Shown: positions 20,759-30,430, counted from the stretch's first letter. The stretch: DNA of 64,000 bases from Pseudomonas sp. CFBP 13711 (GCF_014842265.1 NZ_JACYVI010000002.1:427299-491298); one strand, 5' to 3'. The notes: a model not told the origin generated them from the letters alone. A program made the numbers and translations.

Positions 20759-21475
20759 TCACTTTTTAAAGGTGAAATCCAGCGCGGCGCCTTCCACGTC
20801 CTTGCGCGCCTCATTGCGCAACTGCAGGTCCATTTCGTTGCTCAGCAGACGGCCTTGCATCTGGAAGTCCGGGTCAGCGTTCGCATCAGGGAACATCTTC
20901 GGAAGCAGCGGCTTGGCGCCGGCTGACGGGGCTTTGGCCTTCGACGCGGCAGTGATCACGTTGGACGGCGGGGTCAACTGTTTGACCATCTCGGGGGGCA
21001 GGCTCAGGTCCAGCGGGACTTTGTTGAGCTTGGTTTCCTTGACCACTTGAGACGCCGATTTGCTCTTGCTGGCCACCGGAGCGCGCCGCGCCACTTCGGC
21101 GTTATCCGCTTTAACCTTGGCGGATTTGGCGTTGGGGCCCGCTGTTTTGTCATCAGCTGTTTTGGCGCTGGTGACCGTTCGCGGCGCTTCAGCCGATGAC
21201 TTGCCGGATGCGACTACAGGCACGGTCGTGATATTTGGCGCAAGGGTATGGACCGCTGGCGCGTCAGCCACAGACTTGTCCGGCAACGCAGGCGAAGGCT
21301 CAGGTCCGGAAGCAGGCTTCGCTGGTTCGGGAGACACGGGCGCCACAGCGGGCGCATCGGCAGACGCGGCAGGCGCCGAGGCGGTGGCTTTCGCCGGTGG
21401 CGTGGGCGCTTTATCCGCATCACAGGCGCTCAGCAACACCAACAACATCACACTTATACAACGCAGTGATTTCAT
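20759..21475 (-). CDS. Putative Ala/Pro-rich lipoprotein
   Basis: A 238-residue protein with a lipoprotein signal (MKSLRCISVMLLVLLSAC, lipobox LLSAC) followed by a long low-complexity Ala/Pro/Ser/Lys stretch (about residues 25-150) and a conserved-looking C-terminal segment (LDLSLPPEMVKQL; DFQMQGRLLSNEMDLQLRN). The frame is open to 21508 upstream, but the signal peptide starts at ATG 21475. No known domain is recognised. The architecture of lipid anchor, flexible linker and short folded end suggests an envelope-spanning tether, which is inference only. Confidence 0.65.
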   Translation of the reverse strand: MKSLRCISVMLLVLLSACDADKAPTPPAKATASAPAASADAPAVAPVSPEPAKPASGPEPSPALPDKSVADAPAVHTLAPNITTVPVVASGKSSAEAPRTVTSAKTADDKTAGPNAKSAKVKADNAEVARRAPVASKSKSASQVVKETKLNKVPLDLSLPPEMVKQLTPPSNVITAASKAKAPSAGAKPLLPKMFPDANADPDFQMQGRLLSNEMDLQLRNEARKDVEGAALDFTFKK

Positions 21476-21589
21476 AGTCTGAACGGCAGTAAGTAAGACA
21501 GGAGCCATATGCTGGCCCTTTGCACGGCGGCTGACAAGTTCCCTCGTCCGCCTCCCCCGATAGTAAGGAAAGCTGGCAACCCTACGAGT

Positions 21590-23029
21590 TCACCAGGATT
21601 GCCCGGCATCCTGGCACAACTGCTTGGCCAGCATGCCCACCGTCATCAGCGCCCTCTCTGCTTCCCGGTTCCACGGCAACCCGCAGTTAAGGCGGATGCA
21701 ATGGTTGAACTGCTCCGTGTTGCTGAAAATCAGCCCCGGCGCGATGCTGATGCCCTGCTCCAGCGCGCGCACGTGCAACTCCTGAGTGTTCACCCGCCCC
21801 GGCAGACTTATCCAGAGAATGAACCCGCCCGCAGGCCGGCTGATCTGCGTGCCTTCGGGAAACATCTGCTGCACCGCCAGCTGAAACGCGCTGAGATTTT
21901 TGCGGTGCTCCTGGCGGATAAAGCGTAGGTGCCGGTCGTACCCGCCGTTTTCCAGGTAGGACGCCACCGCCATCTGCGTCACGCTGCACGCTGAATGGGT
22001 GCTGAAGGTTTGCAGGCGCTGGATTTCCGCCTGATATTTCCCGGCGATCATCCAGCCGATCCGCACTCCCGGCGACAGGGTTTTGGAGAAGCTGGAGCAG
22101 TAGATGACATGGCCCAGCCGGTCGAAGGCCTTCAATGCCTTGGTCTTATTCTGCTCGTACATCAACTCGCCGTAGATATCGTCTTCGATGATTTGAATGT
22201 CGAAGTCCGAGGCCAGGCGCAGCAGGTGTTTCTGCCGTTCTTCCGGCATGGTGCTGCCCAAGGGATTGCTCAGCCGCGAGGTCATCACCAGCGCTTTGAT
22301 CGACCACTGATTGGCCGCCAGTTGCAGCGCTTCCAGGCTGATCCCGGTGTTCGGGTCGCTGGGTATTTCGATGACTTTCAGGCCAAGCAGATCGGCCAGT
22401 TGCAGCAAGCCGTAGTACGTCGGAGATTCTGCGGCGATCAGGTCGCCCGGGCTGGTCAGCACCCGCAGCGACATCTGCAGCGCATCGACACAGCCATGGG
22501 TGATCACCACTTCAGAGGGATCGATCACCACGCCGGCGTCGCGCATGCGAATCGCCACCTGACGGCGCAGCGGTTCGAACCCAGGGCTGAACATGTAATT
22601 GAACGCCCGAGGGCTCTGAAATCGGGTGACCTTGGCCAGTTGCTGATGCAACGCGCGCAGGGGCAAGTAATCGATGTGAGGGACAGCAGCGCCAAACGCG
22701 AACACCCCTTCCCGCCTCGCTTCGACCAGCACCTGTTGAATGATGCTGGCGCGGGTGACCAGACCGGGTCGCTCGACTCGCGCGATATCGGGGGTCGCCG
22801 CCGTGAGGGCCGGGGTTTGATGCACGTAGTAACCGGACTGCGGCCGCGCACGGATCAGACCCTGGTCTTCGAGATTGGCGTAGGCCTGCAGGACGGTGGC
22901 ATGACTGACGTTGAGCTGGGAGCTCATCTTGCGCACCGAGGGCACGCGCTCGCCGGGCTGATACACGCCCCGGCGAATGTCTTCGGCCAGCTGTTGGGCA
23001 ATACGTTGGTACAGCAACAGACTGGTCAT
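21590..23029 (-). CDS. MocR-type transcriptional regulator (GntR HTH + aminotransferase fold)
   Basis: A 479-residue fusion: an N-terminal GntR winged helix (residues ~1-75; ERVPSVRKMSSQLNVSHATVLQAY) and a C-terminal fold-type-I aminotransferase domain with the PLP-lysine motif SSFSKTLSPGVRIGWM and the preceding IIEDDIYGEL. Members bind PLP and regulate transcription, often of vitamin B6, GABA or amino-acid genes; the target here is not evident. The gene is flanked by same-strand genes on both sides, so there is no divergent partner to point to a regulon. Confidence 0.88.
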   Translation of the reverse strand: MTSLLLYQRIAQQLAEDIRRGVYQPGERVPSVRKMSSQLNVSHATVLQAYANLEDQGLIRARPQSGYYVHQTPALTAATPDIARVERPGLVTRASIIQQVLVEARREGVFAFGAAVPHIDYLPLRALHQQLAKVTRFQSPRAFNYMFSPGFEPLRRQVAIRMRDAGVVIDPSEVVITHGCVDALQMSLRVLTSPGDLIAAESPTYYGLLQLADLLGLKVIEIPSDPNTGISLEALQLAANQWSIKALVMTSRLSNPLGSTMPEERQKHLLRLASDFDIQIIEDDIYGELMYEQNKTKALKAFDRLGHVIYCSSFSKTLSPGVRIGWMIAGKYQAEIQRLQTFSTHSACSVTQMAVASYLENGGYDRHLRFIRQEHRKNLSAFQLAVQQMFPEGTQISRPAGGFILWISLPGRVNTQELHVRALEQGISIAPGLIFSNTEQFNHCIRLNCGLPWNREAERALMTVGMLAKQLCQDAGQSW

Positions 23030-23180
23030 TTCGCGTCCCTCGATCCCGTGCTTTGATCATGCGTGCGGCGATCGAAACGAAAGGATCACCGGAACAGTTC
23101 GGAAGTGTACGGTGACAGTTCCTGTTCCGGCTAGAGGGCGCGGTGTTTGAATCACCCGGATCCTGACAATCCCGTGATCC

Positions 23181-23996
23181 TTAACGAGGCGCGCTCAGAT
23201 GGCCCTTGTCGTCGGAGAACACAATTTCCACACGACGATTCTGCGCACGCCCGCTTTCGGAGGTGTTTGCGTCCACCGGGTACTGATCGCCGTAACCCTC
23301 GACCTGAATCCGGTCTTCCTCGATGCCCAGATCAGACAGCACGTCAGCCACGGCCTGTGCCCGGTCTTTCGACAGCGCGAGGTTTTCCTGAGCGTCGCCG
23401 GTGCTGTCGGTGTAACCCTCGATGCGCACCACGCGCTTGGGATTGAATTGCAGGAACTGCACGACCTTCAGCACCGTGCGATTGGCCGAGCTTTTCAGTT
23501 CGGCGCGGCCGGTGTCAAACAGCATGTCGCCCAAGGTCATCACCAGCCCGCGCTCGTTCTGCTGCGTCGACAGGCTGATCACCTGATCTTCGGCCCACTT
23601 GCCCTGCTGCTGTGCGCCGGCCAGCTTGGCTTCACGCAGCGCCAGTTGCAGACGCTGACGTTCCAGCTCCAGCCGCGCGAGCTTTTCCTGATTCAACAGC
23701 AGCTTGCTGTGCTCCCGGGCGATCGCGCTGTAACGGCTGCTCAGGTAGGCGTAATGACTGACGTCGTCAGCGCTGCCGATGTAGCTCGACAGGCGCTCGG
23801 CCCTGCCCAGCAACTCGCCGGCGCGGATGACGTCCTTCGGCGCGCTGCGCAGAACGTTGGTGTCTTCCTTGACCTTCTGGTAATCGGCAATGGCGCCCTG
23901 CAGCGCCTGCTCACTGTTCTGGTGGCCGGCACAGCCGGCAAGACCGGCACTGACCAGCAAGAGGCCGAGACTGAGGCTTCGCGCAACGGCATTCAT
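23181..23996 (-). CDS. LptF-like OmpA family outer-membrane lipoprotein
   Basis: A 271-residue lipoprotein (signal ending LLLVSAGLAGC) with an N-terminal DUF4398-like helical region (QALQGAIADYQKVKEDTNVLR), a long coiled coil (about residues 90-150; LLLNQEKLARLELERQRLQ), and a C-terminal OmpA peptidoglycan-binding domain (RVVRIEGYTDSTGDAQENL; GRAQNRRVEIVF). This layout matches remembered P. aeruginosa LptF (PA3692), an AlgU-controlled envelope protein. The start overlaps the end of the upstream DUF4398 gene by four bases, so the two are translationally coupled. Likely role: linking outer membrane to peptidoglycan. Confidence 0.82.
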   Translation of the reverse strand: MNAVARSLSLGLLLVSAGLAGCAGHQNSEQALQGAIADYQKVKEDTNVLRSAPKDVIRAGELLGRAERLSSYIGSADDVSHYAYLSSRYSAIAREHSKLLLNQEKLARLELERQRLQLALREAKLAGAQQQGKWAEDQVISLSTQQNERGLVMTLGDMLFDTGRAELKSSANRTVLKVVQFLQFNPKRVVRIEGYTDSTGDAQENLALSKDRAQAVADVLSDLGIEEDRIQVEGYGDQYPVDANTSESGRAQNRRVEIVFSDDKGHLSAPR

Positions 23997-24358
23997 TGGC
24001 CAGCCCCCAACTGCTTGCGCAGACGCTCGAGGCGGATATTGACCTGGGCCACCTGCGCTTCGCTCTTCTGCGTCAGCACTCGAGCCTCGGCCAGACGCGC
24101 GTCCAGCTCGGCCTGTTCGGCCTGCATGCGAGCGTCCTTGTAGGACTTGTCCGCGATGTCGGCGCGAGCCTGGGCCAGCTTCGCCTGCGCTGTCACCAGG
24201 TCTGGTTCGTCATCCGTAGCACCGACCGCAGTGGCCTGGGCGACGGCCTGTTCGGTGAGCTTGAGTTGTTCGGTGGGCGCCGGGTCGTTGGCACAGCCCA
24301 CGAGGGCGGCGAGCACGACGGCGGCGAATACAGGCTGGATTTTCAAAAGAAAGCTCAA
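23993..24358 (-). CDS. DUF4398 domain-containing lipoprotein
   Basis: A 121-residue lipoprotein (MSFLLKIQPVFAAVVLAALVGC, Cys near residue 22) whose mature part is helical with repeating Ala/Gln/Glu (LVTAQAKLAQARADIADKSY; QMAEQAE-type heptads), typical of DUF4398. It is the partner of the OmpA protein encoded next (four-base overlap) and resembles the PA3691-PA3692 pair of P. aeruginosa. Biochemical function unknown. It begins nine bases after the solute-binding protein gene, so a three-gene operon is likely. Confidence 0.8.
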   Translation of the reverse strand: MSFLLKIQPVFAAVVLAALVGCANDPAPTEQLKLTEQAVAQATAVGATDDEPDLVTAQAKLAQARADIADKSYKDARMQAEQAELDARLAEARVLTQKSEAQVAQVNIRLERLRKQLGAGQ

Positions 24359-24367
24359 AACACATTC

Positions 24368-25192
24368 CTACTGATGGAGGGCGCTACCGGACTGCTGCAA
24401 TTGAATTTTCCACAGGTCCAGATTGCGCGTGACGGCTTCACTGGAGCGACCGGAAGCCGCCAATTCTGTCATTTTTTTCGCCAGCTGTCCGCGCAGCCAT
24501 GGATCGTTGCAGGAGGAGTTGAACGACAGCGCCAGATAGAACCCAGGCCGATCGAGGGGCATTGGCTGGGTTTGCAGGTCTTTGGCGATGTCCAGCGCCT
24601 GGGTCACGGCCATACCGGCATAGCGGCCGGCGAGGACAAACTCGACCTGCCCCGCCGCCAGTTTCTGAAAGGCCTTGGGGAGGCTGGCCTGCTTCTCCAG
24701 CGTCAGGTGCGCCTTGATCGCCTCATCGAATCCGGCGGTCACGCGGGTCTTTTCGGACATGGCGCCGGGATGGCCCTGCAGATCGGCCAGGGAATTGAAC
24801 GGCTGCTCATGACCGTTGCGGGTCCAGACCATGATTTCGTTCTGGGCGATGGGCGGGTGGATGAAGTCCAGGGATTCCAGCTCGGCGCTGTTGAGCGGCG
24901 TGTCGGCGAGCATGTCCATGCGCCCGGTGCGCACCTCTTCAAGGGCCTGGCTGCGCTTGCCGCCATACAGCAGCTCGACCTTGACGCCGATCTGTTGCGC
25001 CACCTCCTTGAGCAGGTCGGCATTGGCGCCCATCAGGTGCTTGGGGTCCTGCGGGTCGCGCCACAGGTACGGCGGGGCGTCAGGGCTGCCGGTGACGATC
25101 AGCCGGTCACACTTGCCCGCCGACCAGGCCAGCGACGGCAGCAACAGCAACCCGCTCAGCAGTGAAGCCAGCGTCTGCTTTGGCGACAACAT
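24368..25192 (-). CDS. Periplasmic substrate-binding protein (family 3-like)
   Basis: A 274-residue protein with a signal peptide (LLSGLLLLPSLAWSAG) and the fold of family-3 solute-binding proteins: VTGSPDAPPYLWRD at the start, MGANADLLKEVAQQIGVKVE, and DMLADTPLNSAELESLDF. No permease or ATPase genes adjoin it, so it may be a stand-alone sensor or binding protein rather than part of an ABC importer; the ligand is unknown. The ATG at 25192 has AGGA seven bases upstream; the frame is open to 25216. It is the first gene of a probable operon with the DUF4398 and LptF-like genes. Confidence 0.78.
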   Translation of the reverse strand: MLSPKQTLASLLSGLLLLPSLAWSAGKCDRLIVTGSPDAPPYLWRDPQDPKHLMGANADLLKEVAQQIGVKVELLYGGKRSQALEEVRTGRMDMLADTPLNSAELESLDFIHPPIAQNEIMVWTRNGHEQPFNSLADLQGHPGAMSEKTRVTAGFDEAIKAHLTLEKQASLPKAFQKLAAGQVEFVLAGRYAGMAVTQALDIAKDLQTQPMPLDRPGFYLALSFNSSCNDPWLRGQLAKKMTELAASGRSSEAVTRNLDLWKIQLQQSGSALHQ

Positions 25193-25317
25193 GACAACGT
25201 CCTTTTTTGAGCCCATAAAAAAACCCGTCAGTTCCGACTGCCTGAGCGCTGGTTCATAGTGAACACGCTTGCGGCAGCCCGAACGAACGGGTTCTCTTTA
25301 TAAGTCAGGGAAGTGGA

Positions 25318-26247
25318 TTAAACCAGCTTCTCCAACTCCGGGATCGCTTCGAACAGATCCGCCACAAGGCCATAATCGGCCACCTGGAAGATTGGCGCTT
25401 CTTCGTCCTTGTTGATCGCGACAATCACTTTGGAGTCTTTCATGCCGGCCAGGTGCTGGATCGCGCCGGAGATGCCGACCGCGATGTACAGCTGCGGCGC
25501 GACGATCTTGCCGGTCTGGCCGACCTGCATGTCGTTGGGCACGAAGCCTGCGTCGACGGCCGCGCGGGAAGCGCCGACCGCTGCACCCAGCTTGTCAGCC
25601 AGGGTGTACAGGTGTTTGAAGTTGTCACCGTTCTGCATGCCGCGGCCGCCGGAAACGACGATCTTGGCAGCGGTCAGTTCCGGACGATCGGACTTGGCCA
25701 GTTCTTCGCTGACGAAGGACGACTTGCCGGCATCGTGGGCTGCGCTCACGGCTTCCACCGAAGCAGAACCGCCCTCGGCTGCCACTGCATCGAAGCCGGT
25801 GGCGCGAACGGTGATGACTTTCACGGCTGCCGACGACTGAACGGTCGAAATAGCGTTACCGGCATAGATCGGGCGCTTGAAGGTGTCAGCGCTTTCGACC
25901 GAGATGATCTCGGAGATCTGATCGACGTCCAGGTGCGCTGCGACGCGGGGCAGGATGTTCTTGCCGTTGGAGGTTGCAGCGGCCAGTACGTGGCTGTAAG
26001 CCGAAGCCAGCTCGACCACCAGCGGGGCGACGTTTTCCGGCAGTTGGTGCTCGTAGGCGGCGTTGTCAGCCACGAGGACCTTGGACACACCGGCGATTTT
26101 TGCAGCAGCTTCGCCGACGGCAGCGACGTTCAGGCCGGCGACCAGAACGTGGATGTCACCACCGATTTTGGTGGCTGCAGCAACGGTATTCAGGGTGGCG
26201 GGAGCGATTGCGCCGTTTTCGTGCTCAGCGATAACCAGGGTCGTCAT
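25318..26247 (-). CDS. etfA: Electron transfer flavoprotein alpha subunit
   Basis: A 309-residue FAD-binding subunit. The C-terminal FAD domain is clear: [23 protein letters not shown] (in parts), [24 protein letters not shown] and [21 protein letters not shown]. With EtfB it collects electrons from acyl-CoA dehydrogenases and other flavoenzymes. Its ATG shares a base with the end of etfB, indicating coupled translation. Confidence 0.97.
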   Translation of the reverse strand: MTTLVIAEHENGAIAPATLNTVAAATKIGGDIHVLVAGLNVAAVGEAAAKIAGVSKVLVADNAAYEHQLPENVAPLVVELASAYSHVLAAATSNGKNILPRVAAHLDVDQISEIISVESADTFKRPIYAGNAISTVQSSAAVKVITVRATGFDAVAAEGGSASVEAVSAAHDAGKSSFVSEELAKSDRPELTAAKIVVSGGRGMQNGDNFKHLYTLADKLGAAVGASRAAVDAGFVPNDMQVGQTGKIVAPQLYIAVGISGAIQHLAGMKDSKVIVAINKDEEAPIFQVADYGLVADLFEAIPELEKLV

Positions 26248-26996
26248 CAGATCACCTTCGCTTCGTTTTTCAGTTTATCAACCAGTTCAGCAACCGACTT
26301 GACCTTGATGCCTGCGCTGCGGGCAGCCGGGGCTTCAACTTTCAGGGTCTTGTTGGTGGACGCAGTCGAAACACCCAACGCATCAGGCGTCAGCACTTCG
26401 AGAGGCTTCTTCTTGGCTTTCATGATGTTTGGTAGCGACGCGTAGCGCGGCTCGTTCAAACGCAGGTCGGTGGTGACGATGGCTGGCAGCTTGAGCGATA
26501 CGGTCTGCGCACCGGCGTCGATTTCACGGGTGACGTTGACGTTGTCGCCGGACACTTCGACTTTGGAGGCGAAGGTGCCTTGGGCATAACCGCTCAGCGC
26601 AGCCAGCATCTGGCCGGTCTGGTTGTTGTCGCTGTCGATCGCCTGCTTGCCGAGAATGACCAGTTGCGGCTGCTCCTTGTCGACAACGGCCTTGAGCAAC
26701 TTGGCCACGGCCAGCGAGGTCAGTTCGTCAGCGGATTCCACGAGGATGGCGCGATCGGCACCCAGTGCCAGCGCGGTACGCAGTTGCTCCTGAGCGGTGG
26801 TCGGGCCGATGGAAACGACGACGATCTCGGTCGCAACGCCCTTCTCTTTCAGGCGCACGGCTTCTTCTACAGCGATTTCGCAGAAGGGGTTCATCGACAT
26901 TTTGACGTTGGCGAGATCGACGCCGGAGTTATCCGCTTTGACGCGAACCTTGACGTTGTAGTCGACCACTCGTTTGACAGCTACAAGAACCTTCAT
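26247..26996 (-). CDS. etfB: Electron transfer flavoprotein beta subunit
   Basis: A 249-residue AMP-binding subunit of the ETF heterodimer ([40 protein letters not shown]). The ETF-beta signature lies near [20 protein letters not shown]. The open frame reaches 27095, but the conserved N-terminus begins at ATG 26996, preceded by GAGGA. It is divergent from the ETF-ubiquinone oxidoreductase gene across a ~550-base intergenic region. Confidence 0.96.
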   Translation of the reverse strand: MKVLVAVKRVVDYNVKVRVKADNSGVDLANVKMSMNPFCEIAVEEAVRLKEKGVATEIVVVSIGPTTAQEQLRTALALGADRAILVESADELTSLAVAKLLKAVVDKEQPQLVILGKQAIDSDNNQTGQMLAALSGYAQGTFASKVEVSGDNVNVTREIDAGAQTVSLKLPAIVTTDLRLNEPRYASLPNIMKAKKKPLEVLTPDALGVSTASTNKTLKVEAPAARSAGIKVKSVAELVDKLKNEAKVI

Positions 26997-26999
26997 GGA

Positions 27000-27400
27000 T
27001 TCCTCGTTTCTCTCCGGTGAAAAGAAATCGCCAGGCCAGGCCCGGCGATGGGTACTCGTCAGTGTAAGGAACACCTGTGAAAACAACGTATTCACGGTTG
27101 CTGAATGCGGATGTCAGCAAAAGCGGCCACGCTACGGCGGCAATCCAAGCCAGACGCCGATCGCCCGTGTAAACTGCAGCGCGCCGCCGGCCTGAGGCTG
27201 ACGGTTGCGCGGGGCGATGCTCACGTTGCTTTTACCGGTGTTCTGCTACCGACGGTTCGTACGCAATCATCAGGGCTGACAGCCAACCCGTAGCCAGCGC
27301 AAAACCGCCCGTATCTTGACCGCAACGTCTAGTCGGGTCAATACGACATAAACGCCAGTCACAAGCCGTCTCACCATGATTTATCAGGGTTTCGGCCGAT
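27000..27400. other. etfB / ETF-QO divergent intergenic region
   Basis: About 550 bases lie between the two starts. The right end carries a promoter and a PsrA-type site. No gene or structured RNA is recognised in the remaining ~400 bases, which would hold the etfB promoter and leader. Confidence 0.4.
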
Positions 27401-27401
27401 T

Positions 27402-27446
27402 CAAACAAACGTTTGTATTGGACCTGTGAGGTGGTGTAGATATAAT
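27402..27446 (+). promoter_or_regulatory. Promoter of the ETF-QO gene with a PsrA-type operator
   Basis: CAAAC-AAAC-GTTTG at 27402-27415 fits the reported PsrA consensus G/CAAAC-N2-4-GTTTG/C. Directly after it come TTGGAC (27418-27423), 17 bases and TATAAT (27441-27446), a strong sigma-70 promoter. PsrA is a Pseudomonas TetR-type regulator released by long-chain fatty acids, so fatty-acid induction of this gene is plausible. Confidence 0.7.
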
Positions 27447-27545
27447 GCGCGCCTTTGAGATGACACCCGGGCCAACGACCTTCCCGGTGTCGGTTTAGCC
27501 ATCAATAAAAAAATACGCCGTTGAGCCTTGAGTAGGAGATAGCCT

Positions 27546-29210
27546 GTGGAACGCGAATTTATGGAGTTCGACGTCGTCATCGTCGGAGCCGGGCCCGCCG
27601 GGCTGTCTGCCGCTTGCCGCCTGAAACAGAGAGCCGCTGACGCCGGTCAGGAAATCAGCGTCTGCGTGGTGGAAAAAGGCTCCGAAGTCGGTGCCCACAT
27701 CCTCTCCGGTGCGGTGTTCGAACCCCGCGCCCTCAACGAGTTGTTCCCTGACTGGAAAGCCCTCGGCGCCCCGCTCAACACGCCGGTCAAAAGTGACGAC
27801 ATCTATGTGCTGACCGGTGCCGACGCCAGTCAGAAAGTCCCGGGCGCATTCGTGCCCAAGACCATGCACAACGAAGGCAACTACATCATCTCCCTGGGCA
27901 ACCTGTGCCGCTGGATGGCGCAGCAGGCCGAGAACCTGGGCGTAGAGATCTACCCGGGCTTCGCGGCTCAGGAAGCGCTGATCGATGAAAACGGCGTGGT
28001 CCGCGGGATTCTCACCGGCGATCTGGGCGTGGACCGTGAAGGCAATCCGAAAGAAGGCCTCTACACCCCCGGCATGGAACTGCGCGGCAAGTACACGCTG
28101 TTCGCCGAAGGCTGCCGTGGTCACATCGGCAAGCAATTGATCAACCGCTTCAACCTCGACAGCGAAGCCGACGCCCAGCATTACGGCATCGGCCTGAAGG
28201 AAATCTGGGAAGTCGATCCGGCCAAACATCAGCCAGGCCTGGTGGTGCACACCGCCGGCTGGCCGCTGGACATCATGGGCACCGAAAACACCGGCGGCTC
28301 GTTCCTTTACCACCTGGAAAACAATCAGGTCGTGGTCGGGCTGATCGTCGACCTGTCCTATGCCAACCCGTACCTGTCGCCGTTCGATGAATTCCAGCGC
28401 CTCAAGCACCACCCCGTCCTCAAGCAATACCTGGAAGGCGGCAAGCGCATCAGCTACGGGGCGCGGGCGATCTGCAAGGGCGGCCTGAATTCGCTGCCGA
28501 AGATGGTCTTCCCCGGCGGCGCGCTGATCGGTTGCGACTTGGGCACGCTGAACTTCGCCAAGATCAAGGGCAGCCACACCGCCATGAAGTCCGGCATGCT
28601 CGCCGCTGAAGCGGTGGCGGATGCGCTGTTCGCTGGCAACGAGGGGGGCGACGCGCTCAACGGCTACGTCGAGGGCTTCAAGGCCAGCTGGCTGCATGAA
28701 GAGCTGTTCGCCAGCCGCAACTTCGGCCCGGCGGTGCACAAGTTCGGCGCGATCTTCGGTGGCGCGTTCAACTTCATCGACCAGAACCTGTTCGGCGGCA
28801 AGATCCCCTTCACCCTGCACGACACCAAGCCGGACTACGCGTGCATGAAGCTGGCGGCCGATTCGAAGAAGATCGACTACCCGAAACCCGACGGAAAGCT
28901 GAGCTTCGACAAATTAAGCTCGGTGTTCATCTCCGGCACCAACCACGAAGAAGAGCAGCCGTGCCACTTGAAGCTGAAGGATCCGAGCATCCCGATCAGC
29001 GTCAACCTTCCCAAGTGGGATGAGCCTGCTCAACGGTACTGCCCGGCGGGGGTTTACGAGGTCGTGACCCAGGAAGACGGCGCCAAGCGCTTCCAGATCA
29101 ACGCCCAGAACTGCGTCCACTGTAAAACCTGTGACATCAAGGATCCGTCGCAGAACATTACCTGGGTAGCACCGGAAGGCGCAGGCGGCCCGACCTATCC
29201 CAATATGTAA
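27546..29210 (+). CDS. Electron transfer flavoprotein-ubiquinone oxidoreductase
   Basis: A 554-residue inner-membrane-associated enzyme passing electrons from ETF to ubiquinone. Seen: N-terminal FAD motif DVVIVGAGPAGLSAACRL, the ubiquinone/FAD domain (GCDLGTLNFAKIKGSHTAMK), and a C-terminal [4Fe-4S] cluster motif with cysteines in YCPAGVYEV and NCVHCKTCDIKDPSQNI. It ends with WVAPEGAGGPTYPNM, typical of the family. The GTG start at 27546 follows TAGGAG; an in-frame ATG six codons later (27561) is the alternative. Divergent from etfBA, with which it works. Confidence 0.96.
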   Translation: MEREFMEFDVVIVGAGPAGLSAACRLKQRAADAGQEISVCVVEKGSEVGAHILSGAVFEPRALNELFPDWKALGAPLNTPVKSDDIYVLTGADASQKVPGAFVPKTMHNEGNYIISLGNLCRWMAQQAENLGVEIYPGFAAQEALIDENGVVRGILTGDLGVDREGNPKEGLYTPGMELRGKYTLFAEGCRGHIGKQLINRFNLDSEADAQHYGIGLKEIWEVDPAKHQPGLVVHTAGWPLDIMGTENTGGSFLYHLENNQVVVGLIVDLSYANPYLSPFDEFQRLKHHPVLKQYLEGGKRISYGARAICKGGLNSLPKMVFPGGALIGCDLGTLNFAKIKGSHTAMKSGMLAAEAVADALFAGNEGGDALNGYVEGFKASWLHEELFASRNFGPAVHKFGAIFGGAFNFIDQNLFGGKIPFTLHDTKPDYACMKLAADSKKIDYPKPDGKLSFDKLSSVFISGTNHEEEQPCHLKLKDPSIPISVNLPKWDEPAQRYCPAGVYEVVTQEDGAKRFQINAQNCVHCKTCDIKDPSQNITWVAPEGAGGPTYPNM

Positions 29211-29218
29211 GGGATTCT

Positions 29219-29314
29219 GAGTAGGACCGGCTTTAGCCGGGAAAGCGTCAGCGGCCACATCGCACAATTGATGTTGCTCACACTGGCCTCTTCCCGGCTG
29301 AAGCCGGTCCTACC
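29219..29314. repeat. Pair of inverted REP sequences (family A)
   Basis: Forward TAGGACCGGCTTTAGCCGGG at 29222-29241 and inverted TTCCCGGCTGAAGCCGGTCC at about 29291-29310, separated by ~45 bases. Located between the convergent ETF-QO and AraC-family genes. Confidence 0.85.
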
Positions 29315-29346
29315 GCCGGGAAGCTTTTGAGGTTCGGCATCACCCC

Positions 29347-30252
29347 TCACGCTGATATCTTCAGCCGCTCGCCCTCTTCCCCCGGATTGCGCTCGAAGTA
29401 GCGTTTGTACTCGCGACTGAATTGCGACGTGCTCTGATACCCGACCTTGTGCGCGACCTGCGCCACCCCCATGCCCTCGCCGATGAGCATCTGCTGGGCC
29501 TTGAGCAGGCGCACGCGTTTCAGGTACTGAACGGGTGACAGCAGCGTGCTGCGCTTGAAATGCTCATGAAAGGTCGAGGCGCTCATGTTGGCGCAGCGGG
29601 CCAGATCCTCGACGCTCAGGGCCTGATCGTAATGGTCGCGCAGGTATTGCAGCGACGCCGCAATGCGCGCGAAGTGGCCGGTCTGTTCGACCAATGCCCG
29701 CAGCACTCCGGCCTGGGGACCGCGCAACGCGGCGTACACCACTTCCCTGACACGGGCCTGCCCCATCACTTGCGCGTCCAGCGGATCGTGCAGGCAGCGC
29801 AGCAACCGCTCGACGCTTTCGCGCATCGGCGCATCCAGCTCGGCGGAGGTCATGGACTCCGGCGTCTGCGCCCTGACCTTCACGTTCGGCGCCTCGCCCA
29901 TGGTCTGCACCAGCTCGCCCAGCAGCGCGCGATCAATTGACACGGCGACGCCATACATGGGCGCTTCGGCCGTGGCGAAGGTCTCGCACATGAACGGCAC
30001 CGACAACGCCTGCACCAGATAATGACCGGCGCCGTATTCCAGCGTTCGCGGGCCGAGGCGCGCGAGTTTGCTGCCCTGGGCGATGATCACCAGGCTGGGT
30101 TCATATATCTGCGGGCTGCTGGCGACGTAGTAATCCCAGGACATCGCCTGCACGCCCGGCACGAGGGTATCGACGAAACCCGGGCGCGGCGCCAGGGGCT
30201 TGATGAGAGAGACCAACTCGGCGTTGGCGTCGGAATGAGAAACAGGAGACAT
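29347..30252 (-). CDS. AraC family transcriptional regulator
   Basis: A 301-residue regulator with an N-terminal AraC_N (type III cupin-like) ligand domain (about residues 20-180; YEPSLVIIAQGSKLARLG) and a C-terminal double helix-turn-helix (residues ~200-295; LSVEDLARCANMSASTFHEH, GVAQVAHKVGYQSTSQFSRE). It is divergent from the alcohol dehydrogenase gene, the usual sign that it controls that gene. AraC_N-type regulators next to oxidoreductases often respond to aldehydes or alcohols; here this is inference. Confidence 0.88.
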   Translation of the reverse strand: MSPVSHSDANAELVSLIKPLAPRPGFVDTLVPGVQAMSWDYYVASSPQIYEPSLVIIAQGSKLARLGPRTLEYGAGHYLVQALSVPFMCETFATAEAPMYGVAVSIDRALLGELVQTMGEAPNVKVRAQTPESMTSAELDAPMRESVERLLRCLHDPLDAQVMGQARVREVVYAALRGPQAGVLRALVEQTGHFARIAASLQYLRDHYDQALSVEDLARCANMSASTFHEHFKRSTLLSPVQYLKRVRLLKAQQMLIGEGMGVAQVAHKVGYQSTSQFSREYKRYFERNPGEEGERLKISA

Positions 30253-30430
30253 GGGCAGCCATACGGAGGATTTGACACCGCCATCATCGCAGATCAGCCC
30301 CGCGCCGGGTGAATCGATGTGTCAGGTTCGGAGGATCAGGCATGACAGGCGGAGGAATGACCATGGCCGGCGACGTCCCGGCTGCGGACAATGCACCGCC
30401 TCAACCGTCATCGTTTTTGCGAGGTTCTTC

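Noticed and set aside
25240..25310. Terminator of etfBA from the inverted AACCCG/CGGGCT pieces
   Set aside because: The stem has only about four consecutive GC pairs with mismatches, so it was not listed.
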